DNA of 64,000 bases from Cognatazoarcus halotolerans (lineage in GTDB: Bacteria; Pseudomonadota; Gammaproteobacteria; Burkholderiales; Rhodocyclaceae). Location: NCBI RefSeq assembly GCF_009800965.1, contig NZ_WUAF01000013.1, positions 1 through 64,000 on the forward strand. The letters are read 5' to 3'. Positions 18,417-27,190 of the stretch are shown piece by piece; position 1 is the stretch's first letter; every line of letters starts with the position of its first letter. A program made the position numbers and the translations under genes. The notes under the pieces are model-generated. The model ran no database searches. It saw only the letters and a program-made list of their open reading frames with translations, and was not told the origin of the DNA.

Positions 18417-19234
18417 CGTCGCTCCTCCGCGCCCAGCAGGTCCTCTGCGATCGGCGCCGCCGGATAGTGAAACGGCACCGGCCCATCCGCCTCTGCGTGC
18501 ACGAACTGATGCACGAACGGATCCCTGGACTCACGGATCTGCGCCGGGGTACCTTGCGCAACGATGCGTCCTTCCGAGACAAAGCAGACGTGATCAACGA
18601 TCTCGAGCGATTCGCTCACATCGTGAGTCACCATGATCGAACTTGCGCCGAGCGCATCATTGAGACGGCGGATGAGCTGCCCGATGATGCCCAGGGAGAT
18701 CGGATCGAGACCTGCAAACGGCTCGTCGTACATGATCAGCATGGGGTCCAGGGCCACGGAACGCGCCAGCGCGACGCGACGCGCCATCCCGCCGGAAAGC
18801 TCGGCGGGCATCAGCTTGTATGCGCCGCGCAGGCCGACCGCATCAAGCTTCATGAGCACCAGATCCCGAATCAGCGTCTCATCGAGATTGGTATGCTCGC
18901 GCATTGGGAACGCGACGTTGTCGAACACCGACATGTCGGTAAACAATGCGCCGAACTGAAACAACATGCCCATCCGCCGACGCAGTGCGTACAGATCGGA
19001 CTTTGGAAGGTTCTTGAGAACCTTGTCCGCCACCCGGACTTCGCCCGAGGAGGCCTGGATCTGCCCGCCGATCAGTCTCAGCAAGGTCGTCTTGCCGCAC
19101 CCACTGCCACCCATGATCGCAACCACCTTGCCCCGCGGAATCTCCAGATCGATGCCGCGCAGGATCTCGCGCTCGCCGTAGGCGAAACGCACATTGCGCA
19201 AGCTGACCAGAGAATCGGAAGTTGAGGGCGGCAC
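18413..19234 (-). CDS. mlaF: Phospholipid ABC transporter ATPase MlaF
   Basis: MlaF hydrolyses ATP for the Mla system; it has 273 residues. Walker A GGSGCGKTTLLRLIGG is near residue 40, signature LSGGMARRVALARS near 145, Walker B LIMYDEPFAGLD near 165, and the H-loop VTHDVSES near 200. It is the first gene of a long minus-strand operon running mlaF-E-D-A-C-B, the YadGH-like exporter, ibaG and murA. The promoter must lie in the 167-bp spacer shared with the divergent sigma54 activator gene. Confidence 0.96.
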   Translation of the reverse strand: MPPSTSDSLVSLRNVRFAYGEREILRGIDLEIPRGKVVAIMGGSGCGKTTLLRLIGGQIQASSGEVRVADKVLKNLPKSDLYALRRRMGMLFQFGALFTDMSVFDNVAFPMREHTNLDETLIRDLVLMKLDAVGLRGAYKLMPAELSGGMARRVALARSVALDPMLIMYDEPFAGLDPISLGIIGQLIRRLNDALGASSIMVTHDVSESLEIVDHVCFVSEGRIVAQGTPAQIRESRDPFVHQFVHAEADGPVPFHYPAAPIAEDLLGAEERR

Positions 19235-19332
19235 GACTGTTATTGCTCTTTATAAACGGCATAGTGTAACAGAGAGAAATCATGCAATTGCTGCACTGCG
19301 GCTACGGCCCCGGCGCAAATTGCATCGAAAAG

Positions 19333-19348
19333 TGTCAGATTTGCGACA
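19333..19348. promoter_or_regulatory. TGTC-N8-GACA palindrome before the sigma54 activator gene
   Basis: TGTC-AGATTTGC-GACA, extended by one more pair to GTGTC/GACAC, lies 54 bases before the activator's ATG in the spacer with mlaF. It has the same half-sites and the same 8-base spacing as the three sites in front of the prepilin gene at 36109. It is a candidate autoregulatory binding site for the activator. Confidence 0.55.
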
Positions 19349-19401
19349 CGTTCCAGCGCGTATTGCGTACACTCGCGGCATGATAATTCCGTAGAGTGCC
19401 A

Positions 19402-20856
19402 ATGTCGGATGCAGAACGTCCAGCCCTGCTGATCGTCGACGATGACCCGCTGATAACCGAAGCGCTGTCGTATTTTCTCGGGCGGGACTTCCTCATCGTG
19501 AGCGCCGATTCTCGCGGCGCCGCGATTGCCGCGCTGCGACAATCCGCGGCGCCGCCGCCGCTCGCGCTTGTCGACCTCGGCCTGCCCCCCTATCCTCACC
19601 GCCCTGACGAGGGTTTTGCGCTGATCGCCGATCTGCTGGCGCACTCGCCCGAAATGCGGATCTTCGTTCTGTCGGGCCAGGACGAAACGTCGAACGCCAG
19701 GCACGCGCGTACCCTCGGAGCACTCGAGTTCATCGCAAAGCCCGCTGAGCCGGCGCAACTGCGCGAGACACTCCTCGCCGCATTGACGCTGCCGCCGGCA
19801 GATGCCACAAGTACCGCAAACGGGGCGCAGATGCTCCTCGGACAGAGCGGCCCGATCCAAGCGCTGAGGGCGCAGATCCGACAGTACGCGGACTCACCCT
19901 TTCCGGTGCTGATCGAAGGCGAATCGGGTACCGGCAAGGAACTCGTGGCGCGGAGCGTGCATCTCCAGAGCGCACGCAGCAAGAAGCCTTATCTGACCCT
20001 CAATTGCGCAGCGATCTCGCCCGCACTCATCGAGTCGCTCCTGTTCGGGCACATGCGGGGAGCGTTCACCGGGGCAAGCGGCAGCCATGCCGGCTATTTC
20101 GAAGAGGCCCAGGATGGCACGCTGTTTCTCGACGAGATCGGCGAACTGCCACTCGAGTTGCAGCCGAAACTCTTGAGAGTGCTCGAAAACGGCGAATATC
20201 AGCGCGTCGGAGAAACCCACAACCGTATCAGCCGCGCACGAATCATCGCCGCGACGAACCGTGATCTGCGGACGGAGATACGCGAAGGGCGGTTCAGATC
20301 CGACCTTTATCACCGCCTCAGCGTGTTCTCTCTGCGGGTCCCGGCCTTGCGCGATCTCGGCGACGATAGCGTGTTGATGCTCGAGCATTACCGCGCCCTC
20401 TTCGCGCGCCGCTCCGGACGCCCCGCCTTCAGTCTCTCATCCGAAGCCAGGCGCCGCTGGGCCGGTTATGCGTTTCCCGGCAACGTCCGCGAACTCCGGA
20501 ACATCGTGATCCGCCTTCAGACCAAGTACCCTGGTCGCGATGTCGGCATTGCCGAACTTGACGCAGAACTCGAGTCCACCGAACAGCGAACGTTGCCGAT
20601 GGATACGATCGAACTACCTGTGGCCCACCGTGAGGATCCGCTCGAAGTCGCGCTGCGTGACCTCCAGTCGGGACAGGATTTCGAGCTGAACACCATGCTC
20701 TGCCGATGGGAGGCAAGCTATATCGACGCTGCGCTGCGGCTGAGCCATGGCAACATGAGCCAAGCCGCGCGGCGCCTCGGAATAAACCGCTCGACCCTGT
20801 ACAGCAGAATGGATGCACTGGGCATGCCGCGCGGCCACCAAACGTCGGAAAACTGA
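19402..20856 (+). CDS. NtrC-family sigma54-dependent response regulator
   Basis: This 484-residue activator has three classic parts. The receiver at about residues 8-125 has acidic residues 13-15 and the phospho-acceptor Asp58 in LVDLGLPP. The AAA+ domain at about 145-380 has Walker A GESGTGKE near 173, the sigma54-contact loop GAFTGA near 220 and Walker B LFLDEIGEL. The C-terminal Fis-type helix-turn-helix (MSQAARRLGINRSTLYSRM) completes it. It resembles the activators of the PrsR type that work with polymer and pilus loci. The pilus operon starts 9 bases after its stop. Its likely kinase is at 34193-35899 and its likely target is the prepilin promoter near 36040; both pairings are inference. 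Confidence 0.92.
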   Translation: MSDAERPALLIVDDDPLITEALSYFLGRDFLIVSADSRGAAIAALRQSAAPPPLALVDLGLPPYPHRPDEGFALIADLLAHSPEMRIFVLSGQDETSNARHARTLGALEFIAKPAEPAQLRETLLAALTLPPADATSTANGAQMLLGQSGPIQALRAQIRQYADSPFPVLIEGESGTGKELVARSVHLQSARSKKPYLTLNCAAISPALIESLLFGHMRGAFTGASGSHAGYFEEAQDGTLFLDEIGELPLELQPKLLRVLENGEYQRVGETHNRISRARIIAATNRDLRTEIREGRFRSDLYHRLSVFSLRVPALRDLGDDSVLMLEHYRALFARRSGRPAFSLSSEARRRWAGYAFPGNVRELRNIVIRLQTKYPGRDVGIAELDAELESTEQRTLPMDTIELPVAHREDPLEVALRDLQSGQDFELNTMLCRWEASYIDAALRLSHGNMSQAARRLGINRSTLYSRMDALGMPRGHQTSEN

Positions 20857-20865
20857 AACACGCGG

Positions 20866-22341
20866 ATGTATCTCGAACACTACGGTCTCGATCAGCGCCC
20901 TTTCCGGATCACACCACACACCCAATTCTTCTTCGCGGGCGCGCGCCGTGGTGCAACCCTTGACGCGCTGGTCTACGCAATCATCCACGATGAAGGGATC
21001 GTCAAGGTCTGCGGCGAAGTCGGTAGCGGCAAGACCATGCTCAGCAGAGTCCTCGTCGAGCGCCTGCCGGACAGTGTGGAAACCCTCTACCTGAGCAATC
21101 CGACGCTCGGCCCGGACGCACTGTTGCGACAGATCGCGGATGAACTCGCGGTACCCGTCGCGAGCGATCATTCCGGGGCACTGCTTTCGGCAATACAGTC
21201 CGCGTTGATCGAGCGATTTGCAGGCGGAAAGCGCGTCGTCGCGCTGATCGACGAGGCTCACGCAATGCCGCCCGCCTCGCTGGAACAGATCCGCCTGCTC
21301 TCGAATCTCGAATCCTCCCAGCAGAAGCTGCTGCAGATCGTGCTGTTCGGCCAGCCGGAACTGAACGAAATCCTGGCAAAGCGGGACATGCGCCAACTCA
21401 AGGACCGGATTACCCAGAACTTCCGGCTCGATCCGCTCGGACCGGCCGAAGTCGCCCAGTATGTCGACTTTCGGCTGCGTGCCGCGGGATATCGCGGCCC
21501 GACCATTTTCAGCCCCGCCGCGATTGGCCGCATCAGTGCTGCCTCGGGCGGATTGTCACGGCGCATCAATGTTCTGGCCGACAAGGCGATGCTCGCCGCC
21601 TACAGCCAGAATCTGCACCAGATCAGCCCCCGCCATGTCGACCTGGCCATCCGCGACGCCGAGTATCCCCCGTTGCCGACACCTGTGCGCAGGATCGCAA
21701 GCATTCTGGCCCTGCTGGCGGCCGCAGTGCTCGCCGCGGGCTGGCTGCTGCGTCCGCCAGCCCCTCATGATGCGGGCGCACCTTCCGTCGCGACGACACC
21801 CAAGGGCGCAACGCAGGACGCACGGTCCAGGAAGCCCGAAACGCATCAACCGGCGCCGCAGAGCCTCCTCGTGCCCACGAACGAGCCACGGCCGTCGAAA
21901 TTCGCAAATGCCCCCTCCCCGGTCGAACCGGAAGCCCCCGCGGCATCAAGCGCCAGGATTGCAGGGGCGACCGGGCAGCAGGAGCGCCCCGTCAGCACCA
22001 CACCCGGCACGCCGTCAGGCCTCGGGCCGCTTGCCGGAATGCGTTACCGCGAGTCACAGCAGTGGATCCGGGACAGTGACGACGAGCACTGGTTCATCCA
22101 GTTGCACACGGTCAACGACCCGAACATGAACGATCTCGACAGCTATATCACGCGCGTCGAATCGCTGCTCGGTGGCGTCAAGCTCGGCGTCTACGCGACG
22201 CCATACCACGGCCTCACCCGGGTTGGCGTAATCTACGGGGATTATGACGATCGCAATTCAGCAGCGGCGGCACTTAACGACCTGCCGAATCAGCTGCGTC
22301 GGCAAGGTGCCTACTTGAGGCAGGTAAAAGGGCTGCGTTGA
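20866..22341 (+). CDS. MshM/ExeA-like AAA ATPase with SPOR-type C-terminus
   Basis: This 491-residue protein opens the pilus operon. The ExeA/GspA-type ATPase module covers about residues 1-270: MYLEHYGLDQRPFRITP is the family start, Walker A GEVGSGKT is near 50 and Walker B VALIDEAHA near 125. One membrane helix at about 278-296 places the rest in the periplasm. After a proline-rich linker the last 90 residues look like a SPOR peptidoglycan-binding domain (WFIQLHTVND to LRRQGAYLRQVKGL). MshM and ExeA proteins are thought to help the secretin cross or assemble in the cell wall, and the SPOR domain fits this. mshL follows 107 bases later. Confidence 0.88.
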   Translation: MYLEHYGLDQRPFRITPHTQFFFAGARRGATLDALVYAIIHDEGIVKVCGEVGSGKTMLSRVLVERLPDSVETLYLSNPTLGPDALLRQIADELAVPVASDHSGALLSAIQSALIERFAGGKRVVALIDEAHAMPPASLEQIRLLSNLESSQQKLLQIVLFGQPELNEILAKRDMRQLKDRITQNFRLDPLGPAEVAQYVDFRLRAAGYRGPTIFSPAAIGRISAASGGLSRRINVLADKAMLAAYSQNLHQISPRHVDLAIRDAEYPPLPTPVRRIASILALLAAAVLAAGWLLRPPAPHDAGAPSVATTPKGATQDARSRKPETHQPAPQSLLVPTNEPRPSKFANAPSPVEPEAPAASSARIAGATGQQERPVSTTPGTPSGLGPLAGMRYRESQQWIRDSDDEHWFIQLHTVNDPNMNDLDSYITRVESLLGGVKLGVYATPYHGLTRVGVIYGDYDDRNSAAAALNDLPNQLRRQGAYLRQVKGLR

Positions 22342-22448
22342 TGGCGTACAGGCCACACCCGATTTCAACGAGTTTGCTTTCTGAATCAAAGGGTCATTGA
22401 AGAATCGCGATAAATCGTTAACATCGCCCCATCAACCAGGCACATGAA

Positions 22449-24245
22449 ATGAAAAGACGCCCGTTTCTTCCATTGCTCGCAGCGACGATTCTGAGTGCGT
22501 GTGCGCAGCTTCCCGCACAGCCGACGTCCAGCGGGCATCTTCAGGGCACAACTGAACCGAAAGCGCCATCTGCCCCCATCCCCGAACCTGTCATGCGAAG
22601 CTTCAGCCTGCCGGCACCGAAACCCGCACCAAGGCTCGAGACGTATTCGGTTGTTGTCAGCAAGGTACCTGTCCAGGAACTGCTTTTCGCCCTCGCCCGC
22701 GACGCCAAGATCAATATCGACGTGCATGCGGGCCTGGAAGGCCTCGTGACGCTCAATGCCATCGACCAGACGCTGCCTCAGTTGATGTCGAGGATCTCGC
22801 AGCAGGTGGACATGCGTTACGAACTCAGGGACGGCAACCTGGTGGTCACGCCCGACACCCCGTTTCTGCGTACCTACCACATCGATTATGTGCTGATGGA
22901 CCGTGACACCACGAGCACGATCTCGGTCGCGACGCAGATCGCGTCGGCAGGCATTTCGGGCGGCGCCGGCAACGTCGGTGGGGGTGGAACGGCCGGCAAC
23001 AGCTCGCAGACCGAGATCCGCAATACCGCGAAGAATCATTTCTGGGAAACCCTCATCCAGAACATCAAGGACATCCTGCACGAAACGGACAAGCTGATTC
23101 CGCTGGGAGAGGACAAACCTGCCCAAGCAACTCAGGTGGCAGCGCCCGTGGCACCGCCCCCCAAGGAAGGACAGCAGAACAGCCCGAGCTTGAATCTCGC
23201 GGTCAACCTGAGCCCCGCGATCGCCGCGGCACCAGGCAGGAATTTCTACCGGGAAGCCGCCTCGGTCATCGCCCACCCGGAAACCGGCGTCATCACGGTA
23301 CGCGCCACGGGACGCCAACACGAACGGATCCGCGAATTCATTGATCAGGTACAGCGCTCCGCGACGCGCCAGGTATTGATCGAAGCAACGGTTCTCGAAG
23401 TCAGTCTTTCGCGCAACTATCAGCAGGGGATCGACTGGAGCAAGATCAATCTCGGCGGCAGTGGCTTCCGGCTCGTGCAACGCGCATCGGGCAACATCAG
23501 CGCGCCGACATCGAGCATCTTCGAGCTTGCTTATACATCGAGCGGCGGCAGCTTCAATGGCAGCATCAAACTGCTGGAGAGCTTCGGCGACGTGCGGGTC
23601 TTGTCGAGCCCGAAACTATCGGTCCTCAACAACCAGAGCGCCGTGCTGAAAGTGGTGGATAACGCGGTGTATTTCACCATCGAGAGTGACACCAATCAGA
23701 ACCAGAACCAGACCCTTATCACCTATACGACCACAGTTCACTCGGTGCCGATCGGCTTCGTCATGAACGTCACGCCCCAGGTTTCCGAGAATGACACGGT
23801 ACTGCTCAATCTGCGTCCGAGCCTGTCGCGCATAATCGGCCAGGCTACCGATCCAAACCCCGCACTCAAGCAACAAGGCATCGTGAACAATATCCCGATC
23901 ATCCGTTCGCGCGAAATCGAATCCGTGATCCGGGTAAGCAACGGCAACATCGCCGTCATGGGGGGGCTGATGGAAGACCTGCGTAACGACAAGGACGACT
24001 CGGTGCCATTGCTGTCGCGCATCCCGCTGGCTGGCGAACTCTTCATCAACCGCGACGACACCACGACCAAGACCGAACTGGTGATTTTCCTGCGCCCGAC
24101 AGTGATCCGCGAAGCCAGCATCGACGGCGACTATCGAAGGTTCCGCGACCAGCTGCCAGGCAGCGACTTTTTCTCGCGCGACAGCAATCCGCGTAATCCC
24201 AATCTCGGTGGCGCGGCGATCGCTCCGCTTGCGCCGGCCCAATGA
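22449..24245 (+). CDS. mshL: MSHA-type pilus secretin MshL
   Basis: MshL forms the outer-membrane channel of the pilus. The 598-residue precursor has a lipoprotein signal with Cys18 (ATILSAC). An N-terminal secretin repeat lies at about 75-150 (VPVQELLFALARDAKINIDV). The secretin homology domain is at about 300-560, with VLIEATVLEVSLSRNYQQGI, the gate region and GFVMNVTPQVSENDTVLLNL. A glycine/serine-rich stretch near 175-195 may be a flexible linker. It overlaps mshN by four bases. The ATG at 22449 is the only start giving a complete lipoprotein signal. Confidence 0.94.
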   Translation: MKRRPFLPLLAATILSACAQLPAQPTSSGHLQGTTEPKAPSAPIPEPVMRSFSLPAPKPAPRLETYSVVVSKVPVQELLFALARDAKINIDVHAGLEGLVTLNAIDQTLPQLMSRISQQVDMRYELRDGNLVVTPDTPFLRTYHIDYVLMDRDTTSTISVATQIASAGISGGAGNVGGGGTAGNSSQTEIRNTAKNHFWETLIQNIKDILHETDKLIPLGEDKPAQATQVAAPVAPPPKEGQQNSPSLNLAVNLSPAIAAAPGRNFYREAASVIAHPETGVITVRATGRQHERIREFIDQVQRSATRQVLIEATVLEVSLSRNYQQGIDWSKINLGGSGFRLVQRASGNISAPTSSIFELAYTSSGGSFNGSIKLLESFGDVRVLSSPKLSVLNNQSAVLKVVDNAVYFTIESDTNQNQNQTLITYTTTVHSVPIGFVMNVTPQVSENDTVLLNLRPSLSRIIGQATDPNPALKQQGIVNNIPIIRSREIESVIRVSNGNIAVMGGLMEDLRNDKDDSVPLLSRIPLAGELFINRDDTTTKTELVIFLRPTVIREASIDGDYRRFRDQLPGSDFFSRDSNPRNPNLGGAAIAPLAPAQ

Positions 24246-25477
24246 GCCTGCTGATCGACGCCTTGCGCCGCGCCGAGGAGGCAAAGCGCGCAGCCGCCAA
24301 ATCGGGAGAGACGACTTCCGCCGACGAGTCGATGACGCTTGCCCCGCTCGAAGCGCCCCCGTCTCCGCGCCGTGACGAGCTGCAGCATGAACTCGATGCG
24401 CTGAACGACCGACCGGGCAAACAGGGGAATGCGCCCAGGAAGGATCCGGCGGCAACGGCTCAAGGCCAGGCCCGCAACCTTTTCGAGGTCAAGGAAGCGG
24501 ATACGGGCAGGGGCTTCTTGCTCATCGTGGGCAGCGCAACACTGCTCGCGCTTCTTGCCATTGGCGGCTATTTCTGGTGGCAGCTTCAGCCTTCGGGCGG
24601 ACTGGACACGCTTTCGCCACCTCGCTCGACGAACGCCGAACCATATGTAGCTCAGGCCGTCCCCCCACGCATCATCCCGCTCGATACGCCTCCCCAGGCG
24701 CCGATATCAGTGGTCGAGCGCGATACGCCCTCCCCACCCGAGCCGACCAGCACCGAGGCGCCACGCCGACAGTCAAGCCGCCTGCACGGCGCGACCCGCG
24801 GCAGTTTCGGTGTGGCGAACACACCCGCGCCCCAGGCAATACAGCCAAGTGAAGCGATACGGGTGCGCATCCCCATTACGCGGAGTGCCGGTACCCCAGC
24901 CGTCCCCACCAGCCTGCAGCAGGCATGGCATGCCTACGAATCTGGCGACCTTGAAAAATCCTACGGACTTTATCGGGCGGCGCTGGCGGAAGACGCTCGC
25001 AGCATCGATGCGCTCAACGGCCTGGGCGCCATTGCGCTGCGGATCGGCGATGTCGATCGGGCCACGGCAAGATTTCGTCAGGTGCTGAACCTGGATCCCG
25101 AGAATCCGGTCGCGCTGGCCGGCCTGAGCAACGCGAATCCCGCCACCGTGGGTGCTGGGGAGGAAAGCCGCCTGCGCAACCTCATCGCGGCTCAACCCAA
25201 GGCCGCTGCGCTGCACTTCGCCCTCGGGAATCTTTTCGCCGCCGAACGACGCTGGAACGAGGCTCAGCAGGAATACTTCGAAGCGTATTCGCTGCAACCG
25301 GAGAATCCGGACTACCGCTTCAATCTGGCGATAAGCCTCGATCGGCTCGGGCAGTACGCGCTTGCCCGACGTTTCTACCTCGAGGCAAGCGACATATCCC
25401 GTGGCAGTCCGGCGGCCTTCGATCCGGCAGCAGCACAGGCACGTGCTGAAGCGCTCGCGGCGGAGTTGCAGCGATGA
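24242..25477 (+). CDS. mshN: MshN-like TPR protein of the pilus assembly machinery
   Basis: This 411-residue bitopic protein starts MSLLIDALRRAEEAKRAA, the conserved N-terminus of MshN and related GspB-like proteins. It has one membrane helix at about 90-110 (FLLIVGSATLLALLAIGGYF) and a periplasmic part with a proline-rich linker. Tetratricopeptide repeats lie at about 225-400 (WHAYESGDLEKSYGLYRAAL, then NLFAAERRWNEAQQEYFEAY). It probably scaffolds secretin or inner-membrane components. It overlaps mshL and mshE by four bases each, so production of all three is coupled. Confidence 0.87.
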   Translation: MSLLIDALRRAEEAKRAAAKSGETTSADESMTLAPLEAPPSPRRDELQHELDALNDRPGKQGNAPRKDPAATAQGQARNLFEVKEADTGRGFLLIVGSATLLALLAIGGYFWWQLQPSGGLDTLSPPRSTNAEPYVAQAVPPRIIPLDTPPQAPISVVERDTPSPPEPTSTEAPRRQSSRLHGATRGSFGVANTPAPQAIQPSEAIRVRIPITRSAGTPAVPTSLQQAWHAYESGDLEKSYGLYRAALAEDARSIDALNGLGAIALRIGDVDRATARFRQVLNLDPENPVALAGLSNANPATVGAGEESRLRNLIAAQPKAAALHFALGNLFAAERRWNEAQQEYFEAYSLQPENPDYRFNLAISLDRLGQYALARRFYLEASDISRGSPAAFDPAAAQARAEALAAELQR

Positions 25478-27186
25478 GCCCGCCAACGGATAACCAGCGG
25501 AAGCTGCTCGGGCAGATTCTCATCACCATGGGCCTGCTGTCCGAAGACCAGTTGCACATTGCGCTACTGGAACAAAACCGGAAGCATCAACCCCTCGGGC
25601 GCCTGCTTGTGCAGCTCGGCTTCGTTACCGAAAGCGTGATGCGCGAGGCGCTTTCGGAGTTCTACGGAAAGCAGAGTGTGGATCTCGCCCACTCGATTGC
25701 CGACCCGGAAGCCCTCGGCCTGGTACCTCGCGAACTCGCCAAACGTCATCGTCTTCTGCCGCTTAGCTTCGATCCCGATCAACAAGTGCTCACGGTTGCG
25801 ATTTCGGACGTGAACGACGTCGTGGCGCTTGACGCCCTTCGCAGCCATCTGCCCGACGCGGTCTCAGTCGAGACGATGCTCGCTGGCGAGTCGGAGATCG
25901 CGCGCGCGACCGACCAATGCTACGGTTACGAACTATCGATCGACGGAATCCTGAACGAAATCGAGACAGGGGAGATCGATTACCGTTCGATGCCCCCCGC
26001 GGGGGACGAGTACAGCCAGCCGGTGGTCCGGCTCATCGATGCCTTGCTCACCGATGCCGTAAAGCGGGAGGCATCCGACGTCCATTTCGAACCCGAAGCA
26101 GGCTTTCTGCGCATCCGCTACCGGATCGACGGGCTCCTGCATCAGATCCGGGCGCTCCACAAATCCTATTGGGCAGCCATGGCCGTACGCATCAAGGTCA
26201 TGTCTTCCATGAACATCGCCGAAACGCGGGCACCACAGGACGGACGGATATCACTCAACATCAACGGGCGCCCGGTGGACTTCCGGGTCTCGAGCCAGCC
26301 CACGATTCATGGCGAAAACGTTGTTCTGCGCGTACTGGATCGACAGAAAGGGATCGTTCCACTCGATGGGCTGGGCCTTACCGAGCAACAACTCGATCTG
26401 CTCAAGCTCATGATTGCGAGGCCGGAGGGCTTGATTCTCATGACCGGCCCGACCGGCAGTGGAAAGACGACCACGCTGTATTCGATCCTCAATCACATCA
26501 ATTCGGAGGGTCTGAACATCATGACCCTGGAGGATCCCGTCGAGTACCCGATGGCGATGATCCGACAGACATCGGTCGCCGAAGCCTCCAAGCTCGATTT
26601 CGCCAACGGTGTGCGGGCAATGCTGCGACAGGATCCGGACGTGATTCTGGTTGGGGAGATCCGTGACGAGGATACTGCGGTGATGGCGTTTCGCGCCGCC
26701 ATGACCGGCCATCAGGTGTATTCCACACTGCACACGAATTCCGCCATTGGGGCGATTCCCCGGTTGCTGGATATCGGCATCGTGCCCGACATCATCGCCG
26801 GCAACATCATCGGCGTGGTGGCCCAGCGCCTTCTGCGCAGGCTCTGCCTGCAATGTCGCAGCCCGCAGACGCCCGAACCATGGGAGGTCCGCCTGCTCGG
26901 CCTGCAACCCGAACGCAGTCTGCCCACCATATTCAGGGCCGAAGGTTGCCCTGAATGCAACTATCGTGGCTATCGGGGCCGCATGGCGATCATGGAAGTG
27001 ATGCGCATGGACTCCGATCTCGACGAGCTGGTGGCACGTCGCGCCAGCTATCGGGAAATCCGCAACGCGGCCCGAGCCAAAGGATTCCGAACGCTCGCCG
27101 AGGACGGCGTTCGCCGGGTCCTTGAAGGCAGCACCTCGCTTGACGAGCTGGCCCGCGTGGTGGACCTGACCGAAAGGATGGCCTGA
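25474..27186 (+). CDS. mshE: Pilus assembly ATPase MshE (GspE/PilB family)
   Basis: This 570-residue extension ATPase powers pilin polymerisation. The N-terminal MshEN/T2SSE_N region (LLGQILITMGLLSEDQLHIA, LLVQLGFVTESVMREALSEF) covers about residues 5-160. In Vibrio cholerae MshE this region binds c-di-GMP; the paired RLGQxLxxxG-like motifs are visible here as LLGQILITMGLL and PLGRLLVQLGFV. The catalytic half has Walker A GPTGSGKTTTLYS near 325 and the Asp and His boxes. The zinc-binding pairs CLQC and CPEC lie at about 465-495. A c-di-GMP-binding N-domain would tie pilus extension to the same messenger that controls the LapA-type adhesin. Confidence 0.94.
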   Translation: MSPPTDNQRKLLGQILITMGLLSEDQLHIALLEQNRKHQPLGRLLVQLGFVTESVMREALSEFYGKQSVDLAHSIADPEALGLVPRELAKRHRLLPLSFDPDQQVLTVAISDVNDVVALDALRSHLPDAVSVETMLAGESEIARATDQCYGYELSIDGILNEIETGEIDYRSMPPAGDEYSQPVVRLIDALLTDAVKREASDVHFEPEAGFLRIRYRIDGLLHQIRALHKSYWAAMAVRIKVMSSMNIAETRAPQDGRISLNINGRPVDFRVSSQPTIHGENVVLRVLDRQKGIVPLDGLGLTEQQLDLLKLMIARPEGLILMTGPTGSGKTTTLYSILNHINSEGLNIMTLEDPVEYPMAMIRQTSVAEASKLDFANGVRAMLRQDPDVILVGEIRDEDTAVMAFRAAMTGHQVYSTLHTNSAIGAIPRLLDIGIVPDIIAGNIIGVVAQRLLRRLCLQCRSPQTPEPWEVRLLGLQPERSLPTIFRAEGCPECNYRGYRGRMAIMEVMRMDSDLDELVARRASYREIRNAARAKGFRTLAEDGVRRVLEGSTSLDELARVVDLTERMA

Positions 27187-27190
27187 ATCA

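Noticed and set aside
19402-20856. Calling the activator a true PrsR of a PEP-CTERM/exosortase system
   Set aside because: No exosortase, PEP-CTERM protein or EPS gene is present in the window; only the general domain layout agrees.
22342-22449. Possible sigma54 promoter before mshL (TTTGCTTTC)
   Set aside because: The base pair 12 positions upstream of the GC is not GG, so the -24 element is missing.
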